From contig NZ_CP014571.1 of the NCBI RefSeq assembly GCF_017357425.1, forward strand, positions 2,728,001 through 2,792,000: a DNA stretch of 64,000 nucleotides, read 5' to 3'. The stretch comes from Arthrobacter sp. D5-1. Lineage in GTDB: Bacteria; Actinomycetota; Actinomycetes; Actinomycetales; Micrococcaceae. Below the pieces are notes generated by a model. It searched no databases and was not told the DNA's origin. It saw only the letters and a list, made by a program, of their open reading frames with translations. The position numbers and the translations under genes were made by a program. Positions 18,245 to 27,082 of the stretch are shown here, piece after piece; the first letter of the stretch is position 1, and each line of letters opens with the position of its first letter.

Positions 18245-20806
18245 TTGCCAGGCCTGAACCTCACGCGCGACGAAGCCGCGATCCGCGCCCGACTGCTCAA
18301 TGTCGAGTCGTACAACGTCACTCTGGACCTGACCAAAGGCCCTGAGGTCTTCGGTTCCACCACGGTGGTGAAGTTCTCCGCGGCCCCGGGATCCACCACC
18401 TTCATTGATGCCATCACCCAGGCCGTCCACAGCGTGACCTTGAACGGAACCGATCTGGACCCCGCGGAAGTTTCGGACGGTATCCGTATCCACCTCCCGG
18501 ACCTCGCCGCCGACAACGAGCTGGTGGTGGTCGCCGACGCTCCCTACATGAACACGGGCGAGGGACTGCACCGTTTCGTTGACCCCGTGGACGGCGAGGT
18601 GTACCTCTACACGCAGTTCGAGGTTCCGGACTCCCGGCGTATGTTCGCCGTCTTTGAGCAGCCCGACCTGAAAGCAACCTTCACTTTTAACGTCACAGCG
18701 CCGTCGCATTGGGATGTCATCTCCAACTCCCCCACGCCGGTTCCCGTTGAAGCTCCTGCCGGAGAAGACGGCGGCGCCCGGTCCGTGTGGGCATTCGCGC
18801 CTACTCCCCGCCTGTCCTCGTACGTCACTGCGTTGATCGCCGGACCGTATCAGTCGGTCCGTTCCGAAGTCACCAGCGCCGACGGGCGGGTTGTGCCGCT
18901 GGGAGTCTTTGCCCGCAAGTCGCTGATGCAGTACCTCGATGCGGACAACATCTTCACCCTGACCCGTCAAGGATTTGAGTTCTTCGAAGCACAGTTCGGC
19001 TGCCCCTACCCGTTTGAAAAGTACGATCAGTTGTTCGTCCCCGAGTTCAACGCCGGGGCCATGGAAAACGCCGGCGCCGTGACCATCCTGGAGGGCTACG
19101 TATTCCGTGGAAAGGTCACCGGCGCCCAGGTCGAACGGCGTGCCATCACCGTGCTGCACGAACTGGCCCACATGTGGTTCGGGGACCTGGTGACCATGCG
19201 GTGGTGGAACGATCTCTGGCTCAACGAGTCCTTCGCCGAATACATGTCGCACCTGGCCGCTGTGGAAAACACGGAATTCGACCGCGCCTGGACCACTTTC
19301 GCCTCGGTGGAAAAGTCCTGGGCGTACAAGCAGGACCAACTGCCCACCACCCACCCGATCTTCGCGGAAATCAACAACCTCGAAGACGTGGAGGTGAACT
19401 TCGATGGCATCACCTATGCCAAGGGGGCTTCCGTGCTCCGGCAGTTGGTGGCCTGGGTAGGTCCGGAGCAGTTCATGGCCGGCGTCCGCAGCTACTTCGC
19501 CAAGCACGCCTGGAAGAACACTGAGCTCACCGATCTCCTGGTGGAGCTTGAGGCGGCCAGCGGCCGCGACCTGGATGGGTGGGGCAAGCTCTGGCTTGAA
19601 ACTTCAGGCGTCAACACCCTGGCTCCCGAGGTCAGCGTTGACGCTGACGGCATCATCACCGGATTCGCGATTCTGCAGACCGCGATCGACGAACAGCCAA
19701 CCCTCCGTCCGCACCGCCTCGCGGTTGGCTTCTACTCGCTCTCCGGTGACGGCAAGCTGGAACGGTCCCACCGGGAGGAGCTTGATGTCGATGGCCCCCG
19801 CACGGAGGTCCCTGCCTTGATGGGCAAGGCACGTCCGGACCTCATCCTGCTCAATGACGACGACCTCGCCTACGCCAAGGTCCGCCTCGACCCGCACTCC
19901 CTTGCCACCGCCACGGCCCACCTGAAGGACTTCTCAGCCAGCCTGCCGCGCACCTTGGTATGGGGCTCGGCCTGGGATGCGGCGCGCGACGGCGAAACCC
20001 CCGCCCGTGGTTACGTGGACCTGGTCCTGGCCAACATTGCCCATGAAACGGATTCCTCGGTCATTCTGGTCCAACTTCGCCAGCTGGCCACCACCTTGAC
20101 CTATTACGTGGCCGCCGAACACAAAGCCGAGGTCACCATCGCGGCCGCAGAAAAGCTGTGGGAGCTTGCATCCTCGGTGGAAGCGGGCTCGGATGCCCAG
20201 CTGCAGTTCGCCAAGTCCTTTGCCCAACTCGCGCGCGGCGGGCGCCAGCTGGACCGCATCCAGGCGCTGCTGGACGGAGCCGAAACCCTGGAAGGCCTCA
20301 CGGTGGACCAGGACATGCGCTGGGAGCTCCTGACCGCACTGGTGGCCGGCGGGCGCCAAGGCCAGGAACGCATCGACGCCGAACTTGCCCGCGACAACAC
20401 CTCCAACGGTCAAAATGCAGCCGCCCAAGCAAAGGCTGCCATCCCCACTGCTGAAGCCAAAGCTGCAGCGTGGGACGCGATCGTTGTCACCGGAGAACTC
20501 TCCAACGCGCTGCAGGCGTCAGCCGTGGCCGGGTTCATGCGGGTCCCCACCACTGACTTGCTGGAGCCCTACGCCGAAAAGTACTTTGACGCCGTGCCTG
20601 GAATCGTCAAGGAGCGCACTCACGCCCTGGCGCAGCAGATCGTGGTGGGACTCTACCCCGCGCAGCTTACGACGCAGGCAACGGTGGACCGTACGGACGA
20701 GTTCCTGGCGGCGCTTCCGGAGGACAGCGCGGCCCTTCGCCGGATGATGCTGGAGCACCGTGACGGCGTGGCCCGTGCTCTCCGCGCACGGGCTGCCGAC
20801 GTCTAG
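18245..20806 (+). CDS. pepN: aminopeptidase N (M1 family zinc metallopeptidase)
   Basis: PepN removes N-terminal residues from peptides in the cytoplasm. The protein has 853 residues. The substrate-binding GAMEN motif is near residue 270, HELAH with the zinc histidines near 305, and NESFAEY with the third zinc ligand near 327. An ERAP1-like helical C-terminal domain follows. I chose TTG at 18245 because a strong GGAGG (18234-18238) sits 6 bases upstream and the protein then begins MPGLNLTRDEA, as in relatives. The frame is open far upstream to 17285, but that part is antisense to the membrane-protein gene. Confidence 0.95.
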   Translation: MPGLNLTRDEAAIRARLLNVESYNVTLDLTKGPEVFGSTTVVKFSAAPGSTTFIDAITQAVHSVTLNGTDLDPAEVSDGIRIHLPDLAADNELVVVADAPYMNTGEGLHRFVDPVDGEVYLYTQFEVPDSRRMFAVFEQPDLKATFTFNVTAPSHWDVISNSPTPVPVEAPAGEDGGARSVWAFAPTPRLSSYVTALIAGPYQSVRSEVTSADGRVVPLGVFARKSLMQYLDADNIFTLTRQGFEFFEAQFGCPYPFEKYDQLFVPEFNAGAMENAGAVTILEGYVFRGKVTGAQVERRAITVLHELAHMWFGDLVTMRWWNDLWLNESFAEYMSHLAAVENTEFDRAWTTFASVEKSWAYKQDQLPTTHPIFAEINNLEDVEVNFDGITYAKGASVLRQLVAWVGPEQFMAGVRSYFAKHAWKNTELTDLLVELEAASGRDLDGWGKLWLETSGVNTLAPEVSVDADGIITGFAILQTAIDEQPTLRPHRLAVGFYSLSGDGKLERSHREELDVDGPRTEVPALMGKARPDLILLNDDDLAYAKVRLDPHSLATATAHLKDFSASLPRTLVWGSAWDAARDGETPARGYVDLVLANIAHETDSSVILVQLRQLATTLTYYVAAEHKAEVTIAAAEKLWELASSVEAGSDAQLQFAKSFAQLARGGRQLDRIQALLDGAETLEGLTVDQDMRWELLTALVAGGRQGQERIDAELARDNTSNGQNAAAQAKAAIPTAEAKAAAWDAIVVTGELSNALQASAVAGFMRVPTTDLLEPYAEKYFDAVPGIVKERTHALAQQIVVGLYPAQLTTQATVDRTDEFLAALPEDSAALRRMMLEHRDGVARALRARAADV

Positions 20807-20828
20807 GCCCGCACCTGACGAGGTCACT

Positions 20829-20863
20829 GCGGACAGTCGATGCCTGCTGGCTAGACTGTCCGC
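20829..20863. promoter_or_regulatory. perfect 10-bp inverted repeat on the osmC promoter, ending at the start codon
   Basis: GCGGACAGTC (20829-20838) and GACTGTCCGC (20854-20863) are exact inverse complements with 15 bases between. The right arm covers most of the -10 box TAGACT (20852-20857) and ends at the base before the ATG of the OsmC gene. It could be an operator, or less likely a pepN terminator, since no T-run follows. Confidence 0.6.
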
Positions 20864-21343
20864 ATGGGCCTCAACGAACACCATTACGCTCTGACAGTCC
20901 GCTGGACCGGAAACCTGGGTGAGGGCACGGCCGGCTACCGGGCCTATTCACGGGACCACGACGTGGAGATCCCGGGTCTGCCCACCCTTCAGGGCTCCGC
21001 TGATCCCACCTTCCATGGGGACCGTTCACGCTACAACCCGGAGCAGCTGCTGCTCGCTGCCCTCTCGCAGTGCCACATGCTGTCTTTTCTCCATGTGGCC
21101 GTCAAGCACGGGGTGGTGGTCACCGGCTACGAGGACAATGCCGAGGGCCTGATGAAGCTCAACCGGGACGGCAGCGGTCAATTCGAAAGCGTCACGCTCA
21201 AACCCCACGTCACCATAGCCGATGCCAGCCATTCCGAGTTGATGCCCCAACTGCACCATGAAGCCAACCAGGTCTGCTTCATCGCCCGCAGCGTCAACTT
21301 CCCGGTCCTCCACGAACCACGCACGACGCCGGCAGCGGCCTAG
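20864..21343 (+). CDS. OsmC family peroxiredoxin-like protein
   Basis: OsmC/Ohr proteins reduce organic hydroperoxides with two cysteines. The 159-residue protein has Cys70 in LSQCHML and Cys138 in NQVCFIA, at the expected spacing. It resembles the OsmC-like branch rather than Ohr. The start codon follows a TAGACT -10 box by 6 bases, so the message is leaderless, and an inverted repeat covers the promoter. Its stop shares CTAG with the stop of the convergent epimerase gene. Confidence 0.88.
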   Translation: MGLNEHHYALTVRWTGNLGEGTAGYRAYSRDHDVEIPGLPTLQGSADPTFHGDRSRYNPEQLLLAALSQCHMLSFLHVAVKHGVVVTGYEDNAEGLMKLNRDGSGQFESVTLKPHVTIADASHSELMPQLHHEANQVCFIARSVNFPVLHEPRTTPAAA

Positions 21344-22353
21344 GTCTGTTGGGCCCGCCATAGTGCCACGAGACGTCGTTCGGTTTCGCGGCTGAGCCCG
21401 GCTTTGCGTTCCCTGTCCAATCCCCGGCTCCTTTCATCCTCGAGCGTGGCCGCCAACGTCTCCTGCCAGGGCCGCAGGACCATTCCGCGCTCACGTGCAG
21501 CTTTGTTGGACCGGGCCTGGAAGCCATCATGGTCCGCCGGCAACCACAAGGGAAGCGAGTCCGGTCCTGCCCAGTAGTCGACGCCGTGCTCAAGGAGCCA
21601 CCCTTCGCCAGCCCGGACAACGTCCTGCACCGCTCCATCCCCGGTTCCGGTTCCAGCCGCCTGCCGGGACTCGGCCAGGTAGTCCTCAAAGCGCACGACG
21701 TCTCCCAGCGCGTTGTAGGTACCGGTCAGTCCTCCACCGGCGGATTGCAGGATCCAGGCGGCAAGATCCCGGACGTCAATGATCTGTGTTGCGGCATCCG
21801 GGATGTCAGGAACCAGCACCGGGTCAGTGTCAGCAGCGAATCGGGCGGGCCAGTATCCGTACCTGTCAGTGCCGTCCCCCGGGCCACTGATGAGACCCGC
21901 CCGCACGATGTGTGCCTTCTCCCCCACCACAGCCAGAGTCATCTGCTCAATAGCCGATTTGGATTCGCCGTAAGTCTCCGGGGTACCGGCCTGTCCCGCC
22001 GGCAGCGGCTCAAGCAGCTCCGCGCCCTCATCCGCGCCGGGTATCGAATGGTCTGCATAAACAGAGCAACTCGACACAAACGTCCAGTGCGCGGCGGCGG
22101 CTCCCAGCACGTCCAACGCCTCGCCCGCCTGCACGGGATCCCGCGATACCTCCACCACCGCGTCCCATCCGCCGTCGAGTTCAGCATAGGCCGCCGCGCC
22201 CAAGGCGCGGTCCCCCCTGACCCAGGTGGCGCCGTCGGGCGGGGTCATTGAGGTGCCACGGGCAATGCAGGTGACGTCATGTCCGGCGGCAACAGCCTGC
22301 CGGGCGGTTTCTGCGGACAGGAAGGCGGTACCGCCAAGGACCAGGATGCGCAT
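21340..22353 (-). CDS. NAD-dependent epimerase/dehydratase family protein (extended SDR)
   Basis: The 337-residue protein begins with the nucleotide-binding stretch MRILVLGGTAFLSAE. It keeps the SSCSVYAD and YGESK catalytic region of extended SDRs near residues 93 and 127. The glycine motif GGTAFLS is a variant of GxxGxxG. The C-terminal substrate domain has an aromatic stretch (YWAGPDSLPLWLP). The substrate is unknown; relatives are often labelled reductase or epimerase. Confidence 0.82.
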   Translation of the reverse strand: MRILVLGGTAFLSAETARQAVAAGHDVTCIARGTSMTPPDGATWVRGDRALGAAAYAELDGGWDAVVEVSRDPVQAGEALDVLGAAAAHWTFVSSCSVYADHSIPGADEGAELLEPLPAGQAGTPETYGESKSAIEQMTLAVVGEKAHIVRAGLISGPGDGTDRYGYWPARFAADTDPVLVPDIPDAATQIIDVRDLAAWILQSAGGGLTGTYNALGDVVRFEDYLAESRQAAGTGTGDGAVQDVVRAGEGWLLEHGVDYWAGPDSLPLWLPADHDGFQARSNKAARERGMVLRPWQETLAATLEDERSRGLDRERKAGLSRETERRLVALWRAQQT

Positions 22354-22359
22354 ACCGTC

Positions 22360-22365
22360 ACGCTA
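22360..22365 (-). promoter_or_regulatory. -10 element, leaderless promoter of the epimerase gene
   Basis: TAGCGT on the minus strand ends 6 bases before the ATG at 22353. Confidence 0.5.
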
Positions 22366-22440
22366 CGGCGCTAGGGTTGTAGGTGGACAGAGTGTTCCGC
22401 GCCCGGCGAACACGGGCCGACGACAAGGAGAAATTCACCC

Positions 22441-23142
22441 TTGACCTCCATCCCCCTGGCAGAAATTGTCACTTTGGAACCCGAAAAGATCGACCTCGTT
22501 TCAATCCTCATCACCGTAGGCGTGGGCCTGGGTGTGTGGATCGTGGCGCGGTTCATCATCTTGCGCATCACCCGGCGGGTTTCCGCCGGAAGTTCCTTCT
22601 TCAAGAAAGCGCACTTCAAGTGGGTGCAACCAGCCATCCGCGCGCTCGACCACGAGCGCCGCTCACAGCGCGCCGAGACAATCGGCACCTTGCTGACGAG
22701 CCTGGTGAGCGTTGTGGTGGTGGTGATCGTCATCATCTACGTCCTCAAGTACATGAACGTCGACGTCGCGCCGCTGCTGACCAGCGTGGGCATCCTGGGT
22801 GTCGCCATCGGCTTTGGCGCCCAGCAACTGATCCGTGATTTCCTCGCCGGAATCTTCATCACCATCGAAGACCAATACGGAATCGGCGATGTCATTGTCA
22901 CCAGCGAAGTGATTGGTACCGTTGAATCCGTGGGCCTGCGCATCACCCGGGTCCGCGCTGAAGACGGAGCCATCTGGTATCTGCGCAACGGCGAGATCCT
23001 CCGCGTGGGCAACCGCTCGCAGGGTGACTACGTCCCACTGGAAACACCGGACACCACCATTGAGCCCGGCGCTGCAGCAACTGCGCCCGTCACAGCAGGC
23101 GCACCCCGCGTCACCAAAGCCGAGGAGAAGTCCAATGAGTAG
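22441..23142 (+). CDS. mscS: small mechanosensitive ion channel (MscS family)
   Basis: The 233-residue membrane protein has three hydrophobic helices near residues 18-40, 80-100 and 110-140. The last is the glycine- and alanine-rich pore helix (SVGILGVAIGFGAQ), followed by the MscS beta domain with DQYGIGDVI. It would release solutes on hypo-osmotic shock. The start is TTG at 22441 with AAGGAG 10 bases upstream. The end overlaps the globin gene by 8 bases, so the two form an operon. Confidence 0.88.
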   Translation: MTSIPLAEIVTLEPEKIDLVSILITVGVGLGVWIVARFIILRITRRVSAGSSFFKKAHFKWVQPAIRALDHERRSQRAETIGTLLTSLVSVVVVVIVIIYVLKYMNVDVAPLLTSVGILGVAIGFGAQQLIRDFLAGIFITIEDQYGIGDVIVTSEVIGTVESVGLRITRVRAEDGAIWYLRNGEILRVGNRSQGDYVPLETPDTTIEPGAAATAPVTAGAPRVTKAEEKSNE

Positions 23143-23611
23143 CACAGCAGGCGGGCAACCCCCGGCACCCCAAACAGGCCCCCGACGCCAGCTGATGCAG
23201 AATGATCCCTTCAGCCAGCCCGCCTACACGGACAGTTTTTACGCCGCAGTGGGCGGTCACGAAACATTCGTCAAGCTCATCGACGTCTTCTACGACGGCG
23301 TTGCCACGGATCCCTTGCTTCGGCCCATGTACCCGGAGGAGGACCTGGGGCCGGCCAAGAGGCGCTTCCTGATGTTCCTGGAACAATACTGGGGCGGCCC
23401 CACCACCTATGGCGAAGAACGCGGCCATCCCCGGCTCCGCATGCGCCACATGCCGTTCCGGGTAACCCCCGAGGCCAAGGACCGCTGGCTGTTCCACATG
23501 CGCACGGCGGTGGACTCCCTGGAGCTCTCCCCTCTGCATGAGGGAACGTTGTGGGACTACATGGAACGGGCTGCGCTGACCATGGTCAACAGTCCTTCGT
23601 CCGGAGCCTGA
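23135..23611 (+). CDS. glbO: truncated haemoglobin, group II (GlbO-like)
   Basis: The 158-residue protein has a 25-residue N-terminal extension and then a 2-on-2 globin fold. The proximal haem ligand is His105 in RMRHMPF. FYDG (B10 region), YWGGP and the tryptophan of DRWLFHM (G8) are typical of group II, which binds oxygen tightly. The ATG lies inside the end of mscS. It is convergent with the next gene, with 3 bases between. Confidence 0.92.
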   Translation: MSSTAGGQPPAPQTGPRRQLMQNDPFSQPAYTDSFYAAVGGHETFVKLIDVFYDGVATDPLLRPMYPEEDLGPAKRRFLMFLEQYWGGPTTYGEERGHPRLRMRHMPFRVTPEAKDRWLFHMRTAVDSLELSPLHEGTLWDYMERAALTMVNSPSSGA

Positions 23612-23614
23612 CCT

Positions 23615-24286
23615 TTAGAAGCCGAGTCCCAGGCCTGCGCCTGTGCGCACCAGCACATGGCCGCGGGGGCCGCTCAAACGGAACCAGCGGCCATTGCGGA
23701 AGACCTTCTGCTCGGCGTCGCCCAGGAAGCCCAGAGCGAAAGCAGCGAAGGCCGCGCCGGCAGGAAGGTTGCCGGCGTCTGGAAGCTCACGACCCCATAC
23801 TGCTGCCCTAGCGCTGTTGACCACCGCCGCACCCGCCAGAGCCGGAATGACACCGGCCACCTCGGCTATGCCGGCCTCGGCCGCCGACCTGAGGTCGGCG
23901 TCGAGTATTGATCCCTGCGCTTCCCACCCGGAGCGCGGCGCCCCAACGCCGGCCCAGGACTCGGAAACGGTCGACGGCGGAATGGGCAGCTCCACGTCGT
24001 CGGCACCCGAGCGGGCCAACCGGTCCATAACGGACGCAAGCGTCACCGTCACATCGGCCTGGGCCGGCTCAGCCAGGGCCATGGTCCGCAGGCCGAGGAT
24101 GGTGGGAGTGGACTCCCCCAGGATGCGCGGCCGCAGGACGCACACGTATGCGGCCAGGACACTGCCCGCGGCCTGGAGGCGGATGGCGCCGTCGTCGATG
24201 CTCTTTGCCCGCGTCACAAAGGTCTTCAAGTCAGCGAGGTCACGGGGATCGGCGAAGCGGAAGGACTGGGTCAAGACGTCTGTCAC
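23615..24286 (-). CDS. conserved hypothetical protein
   Basis: I do not recognise this 223-residue protein. It is alanine-rich and has no clear signal peptide. It contains a stretch with about 8 apolar residues per 10 (EVAGVIPALAGAAVVN) and a C-terminal part ending in GHVLVRTGAGLGLGF. I chose GTG at 24286 because TAGAGT lies 7 bases upstream; the open frame continues to 24682 but that part is antisense to tesB. It diverges from tesB across only 63 bases. Confidence 0.65.
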   Translation of the reverse strand: MTDVLTQSFRFADPRDLADLKTFVTRAKSIDDGAIRLQAAGSVLAAYVCVLRPRILGESTPTILGLRTMALAEPAQADVTVTLASVMDRLARSGADDVELPIPPSTVSESWAGVGAPRSGWEAQGSILDADLRSAAEAGIAEVAGVIPALAGAAVVNSARAAVWGRELPDAGNLPAGAAFAAFALGFLGDAEQKVFRNGRWFRLSGPRGHVLVRTGAGLGLGF

Positions 24287-24293
24287 ATCATCG

Positions 24294-24299
24294 ACTCTA
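24294..24299 (-). promoter_or_regulatory. -10 element, leaderless promoter of the 24286 gene
   Basis: TAGAGT on the minus strand ends 7 bases before the GTG at 24286. Confidence 0.45.
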
Positions 24300-24337
24300 C
24301 CGGCATGTCCCCGGTTGAGAGGGGTCGGGGCGGCGTC

Positions 24338-24343
24338 TAAAGT
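24338..24343 (+). promoter_or_regulatory. -10 element, leaderless promoter of tesB
   Basis: TAAAGT ends 6 bases before the ATG at 24350. It is about 40 bases from the divergent -10 box at 24294. Confidence 0.5.
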
Positions 24344-24349
24344 CGAACC

Positions 24350-25255
24350 ATGACTGAGACGAATGCTGGCCTTGAAGTGGAAGCACCCGCAGAAGACCCC
24401 ATGGATGTGCTGATCGGCCTGCTGGACCTTGGTGACTTTGACGGAGCCCGGACCAACGAGGACATCTTCCTGGGCCCATCGCAGAAACAGCCGAGGCACA
24501 GGGTCTTTGGAGGCCAGGTTTTGGCGCAGTCGATGATGGCAGGCATGCGAACAGTGGAACCGGACAGGGTGGCACACTCCATGCACGGCTACTTCCTGCG
24601 GCCGGGGGACGCCAACAAGCCCATCACTTTCGGTGTTGAGAGGTTGCGGGACGGGCGTTCGTTCTCCGCCCGGCGCGTTCACGCGTACCAGGACGGCGTG
24701 CCGATTCTCTCGATGATCGCGTCATTCCAGGTGGAGGACACCGGCCTGGACCACCAGGCAACCATGCCCGAAGGCATCCCCGACCCGGAATCCCTGCCCA
24801 GCACTGCGGAGCTGTTGTCGCAGTACGACCACCCGATGGCGCGGCACATGTCATCGGAACGTCCGTTCGACGTCCGCCACATTGACCCGGCGCTCTATGT
24901 TTCCCCGCCCACCCAGCACGTGGCAAGCAACGCCGTGTGGATGAAAACCATGGGACCGTTGCCCGATGATCCCAACCTGCACCGCGCGGCCTTGGCCTAT
25001 GCCAGCGACTACACGCTGCTCGAACCTATTCTCCGCGCACATGGCCTCGCATGGATGACGCCGGGAATGAGCGTCGCCAGCCTCGACCACGCCATGTGGT
25101 GGCACCGCCCGGTACGGGTGGACGAGTGGATGCTCTACGTCCAGGAGTCCCCCAGCGCCCAAGGCGCGCGCGGACTCGCCACGGGCCGCATCTTCAACCG
25201 TGACGGACTGCATGTTGCCACCGTGGCCCAAGAGGGTATGGTGCGGATCCCGTAG
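24350..25255 (+). CDS. tesB: acyl-CoA thioesterase II
   Basis: TesB hydrolyses acyl-CoA to free acid and CoA. The 301-residue protein is a double hot-dog. The first half contains RVFGGQVLAQS and HSMHGYFLRPGD, and the second contains ASDYTLLEP with the catalytic aspartate and SLDHAMWWH. It ends GRIFNRDGLHVATVAQEG, as is usual for the family. The transcript is probably leaderless, and a bidirectional terminator follows. Confidence 0.93.
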   Translation: MTETNAGLEVEAPAEDPMDVLIGLLDLGDFDGARTNEDIFLGPSQKQPRHRVFGGQVLAQSMMAGMRTVEPDRVAHSMHGYFLRPGDANKPITFGVERLRDGRSFSARRVHAYQDGVPILSMIASFQVEDTGLDHQATMPEGIPDPESLPSTAELLSQYDHPMARHMSSERPFDVRHIDPALYVSPPTQHVASNAVWMKTMGPLPDDPNLHRAALAYASDYTLLEPILRAHGLAWMTPGMSVASLDHAMWWHRPVRVDEWMLYVQESPSAQGARGLATGRIFNRDGLHVATVAQEGMVRIP

Positions 25256-25292
25256 GCTTTCGAGGCGCCGTGTGACGGCGGGAAGTTAAACC

Positions 25293-25326
25293 AGAAAGGC
25301 CGGTCCCTTGCGGGACCGGCCTTTCT
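25293..25326. terminator. bidirectional terminator between tesB and ettA
   Basis: A perfect 15-bp stem (25293-25307 with 25312-25326) and a 4-base loop lie between two convergent genes. The stem ends in A-run and T-run, so it can serve both. Confidence 0.9.
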
Positions 25327-25343
25327 GTGTGTACCTGGAATTC

Positions 25344-27026
25344 CTAGTCGCGGGTCAGGCGGCGGTGCGTGACGCGGTGCGGCTTGGCGGCATCGGGGCC
25401 AAGGCGCTCCACCTTGTTCTCTTCGTAGGAGTCGAAGTTTCCCTCGAACCAGTACCACTTGGACGGGTTCTCGTCGTCGCCTTCGTAGGCGAGAATGTGG
25501 GTCGCTACCCGGTCGAGGAACCAGCGATCGTGCGAAACAACCACTGCGCAACCAGGGAATTCGAGAAGGGCGTTTTCAAGGCTGCTCAGGGTTTCGACGT
25601 CGAGGTCGTTGGTAGGTTCGTCAAGCAGCAACAAGTTGCCACCTTGCTTGAGCGTCAAGGCAAGGTTGAGGCGGTTGCGCTCACCACCGGAGAGGACACC
25701 GGCCTTCTTCTGCTGGTCCGGGCCCTTGAAGCCGAACGCCGACACGTAGGCACGCGAAGGCATTTCGACCTGACCGACCTGGAGGAAGTCGTGGCCTTCC
25801 GAGACAACTTCCCAGAGGGATTTGTTCGGATCGATGCCGCCACGGGACTGGTCCACGTAGGAGATCTTCACGGACTCGCCGATCTTGAGCTCACCATCGT
25901 CCAAAGGCTCCATGCCGACGATCGTCTTGAACAGCGTGGACTTACCCACGCCGTTGGGTCCGATGACGCCAACGATGCCATTGCGGGGCAGCGAGAAGGA
26001 GAGGCCATCGATCAGGACGCGGTCGTCGAAGCCCTTCTTCAGGTTCTTGGCCTCGATGACCAGGGAACCCAGGCGCGGTCCCGGCGGGATCTGGATTTCT
26101 TCGAAGTCCAGCTTGCGCGTGCGGTCGGCCTCTGCAGCCATTTCTTCGTAGCGGGCAAGACGGGCCTTGGACTTGGTCTGGCGGCCCTTGGCGTTGGAGC
26201 GCACCCACTCAAGTTCTTCGGTAAGGCGCTTGGACAGCTTGGCGTCCTTTTTGCCCTGGACCTCCAAACGGGCCTTCTTCTTCTCCAGGTAGGTGGAGTA
26301 GTTGCCTTCGTATGGGTAGAGGTGGCCGCGGTCAACTTCTGCGATCCACTCTGCCACATGATCCAGGAAGTAACGGTCGTGGGTCACGGCAAGGACAGCA
26401 CCGGGATACTGGGAGAGGTGCTGTTCGAGCCACAGCACGCTCTCGGCGTCCAAGTGGTTGGTGGGCTCATCGAGGAGCAGCAGGTCAGGCTTCTGGAGGA
26501 GCAGCTTGCACAGGGCCACGCGGCGGCGCTCACCACCGGAGAGGACAGTGACGTCGGAATCGGCCGGCGGGCAACGCAAGGCGTCCATAGCCTGTTCCAG
26601 CTGGGAATCGATATCCCAGGCATCGGCAGCGTCAATGGCTTCCTGCAACTTGCCCATTTCATCCAGGAGCGTCTCGTAATCAGCGTCCGGGTTGGCCATT
26701 TCTTCGGAGATCTCGTTGAAACGCTGGATCTTGCCGTAGATCTCGCCTACACCTTCCTGGACATTGCCCAGGACAGTCTTTTCCTCGTTCAGCGGCGGTT
26801 CCTGCAGGAGGATGCCCACGGTGTAGCCGGGGCTCAGGCGGGCCTCGCCGTTCGAAGGGGTGTCCAGTCCGGCCATGATCTTCAGGATGGTGGACTTACC
26901 AGCACCGTTCGGTCCCACGACGCCGATCTTCGCGCCAGGGTAGAACGACATGCTGACATCGTCCAGAATAAGTTTGTCGCCAACGGCTTTGCGAGCCTTG
27001 GTCATCGTGTAAATGAATTCCGCCAT
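25344..27026 (-). CDS. ettA: energy-dependent translational throttle protein EttA (ABC-F)
   Basis: EttA binds the ribosomal E site and gates elongation by cellular ATP/ADP. The 560-residue protein has two ABC domains with Walker A GPNGAGKST near residue 39 and GPNGVGKST near residue 350. It has two LSGGE signatures and an arm/linker region with repeated Lys and Arg. It has no membrane segment. The start is leaderless (TAGATT 7 bases before ATG). Confidence 0.95.
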   Translation of the reverse strand: MAEFIYTMTKARKAVGDKLILDDVSMSFYPGAKIGVVGPNGAGKSTILKIMAGLDTPSNGEARLSPGYTVGILLQEPPLNEEKTVLGNVQEGVGEIYGKIQRFNEISEEMANPDADYETLLDEMGKLQEAIDAADAWDIDSQLEQAMDALRCPPADSDVTVLSGGERRRVALCKLLLQKPDLLLLDEPTNHLDAESVLWLEQHLSQYPGAVLAVTHDRYFLDHVAEWIAEVDRGHLYPYEGNYSTYLEKKKARLEVQGKKDAKLSKRLTEELEWVRSNAKGRQTKSKARLARYEEMAAEADRTRKLDFEEIQIPPGPRLGSLVIEAKNLKKGFDDRVLIDGLSFSLPRNGIVGVIGPNGVGKSTLFKTIVGMEPLDDGELKIGESVKISYVDQSRGGIDPNKSLWEVVSEGHDFLQVGQVEMPSRAYVSAFGFKGPDQQKKAGVLSGGERNRLNLALTLKQGGNLLLLDEPTNDLDVETLSSLENALLEFPGCAVVVSHDRWFLDRVATHILAYEGDDENPSKWYWFEGNFDSYEENKVERLGPDAAKPHRVTHRRLTRD

Positions 27027-27033
27027 GCCCTTA

Positions 27034-27039
27034 AATCTA
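27034..27039 (-). promoter_or_regulatory. -10 element, leaderless promoter of ettA
   Basis: TAGATT on the minus strand ends 7 bases before the ATG at 27026. Confidence 0.55.
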
Positions 27040-27082
27040 ATGGCTCGGCCTGCTTAACTCACATTCGCGCCCCGAAGAGCCG

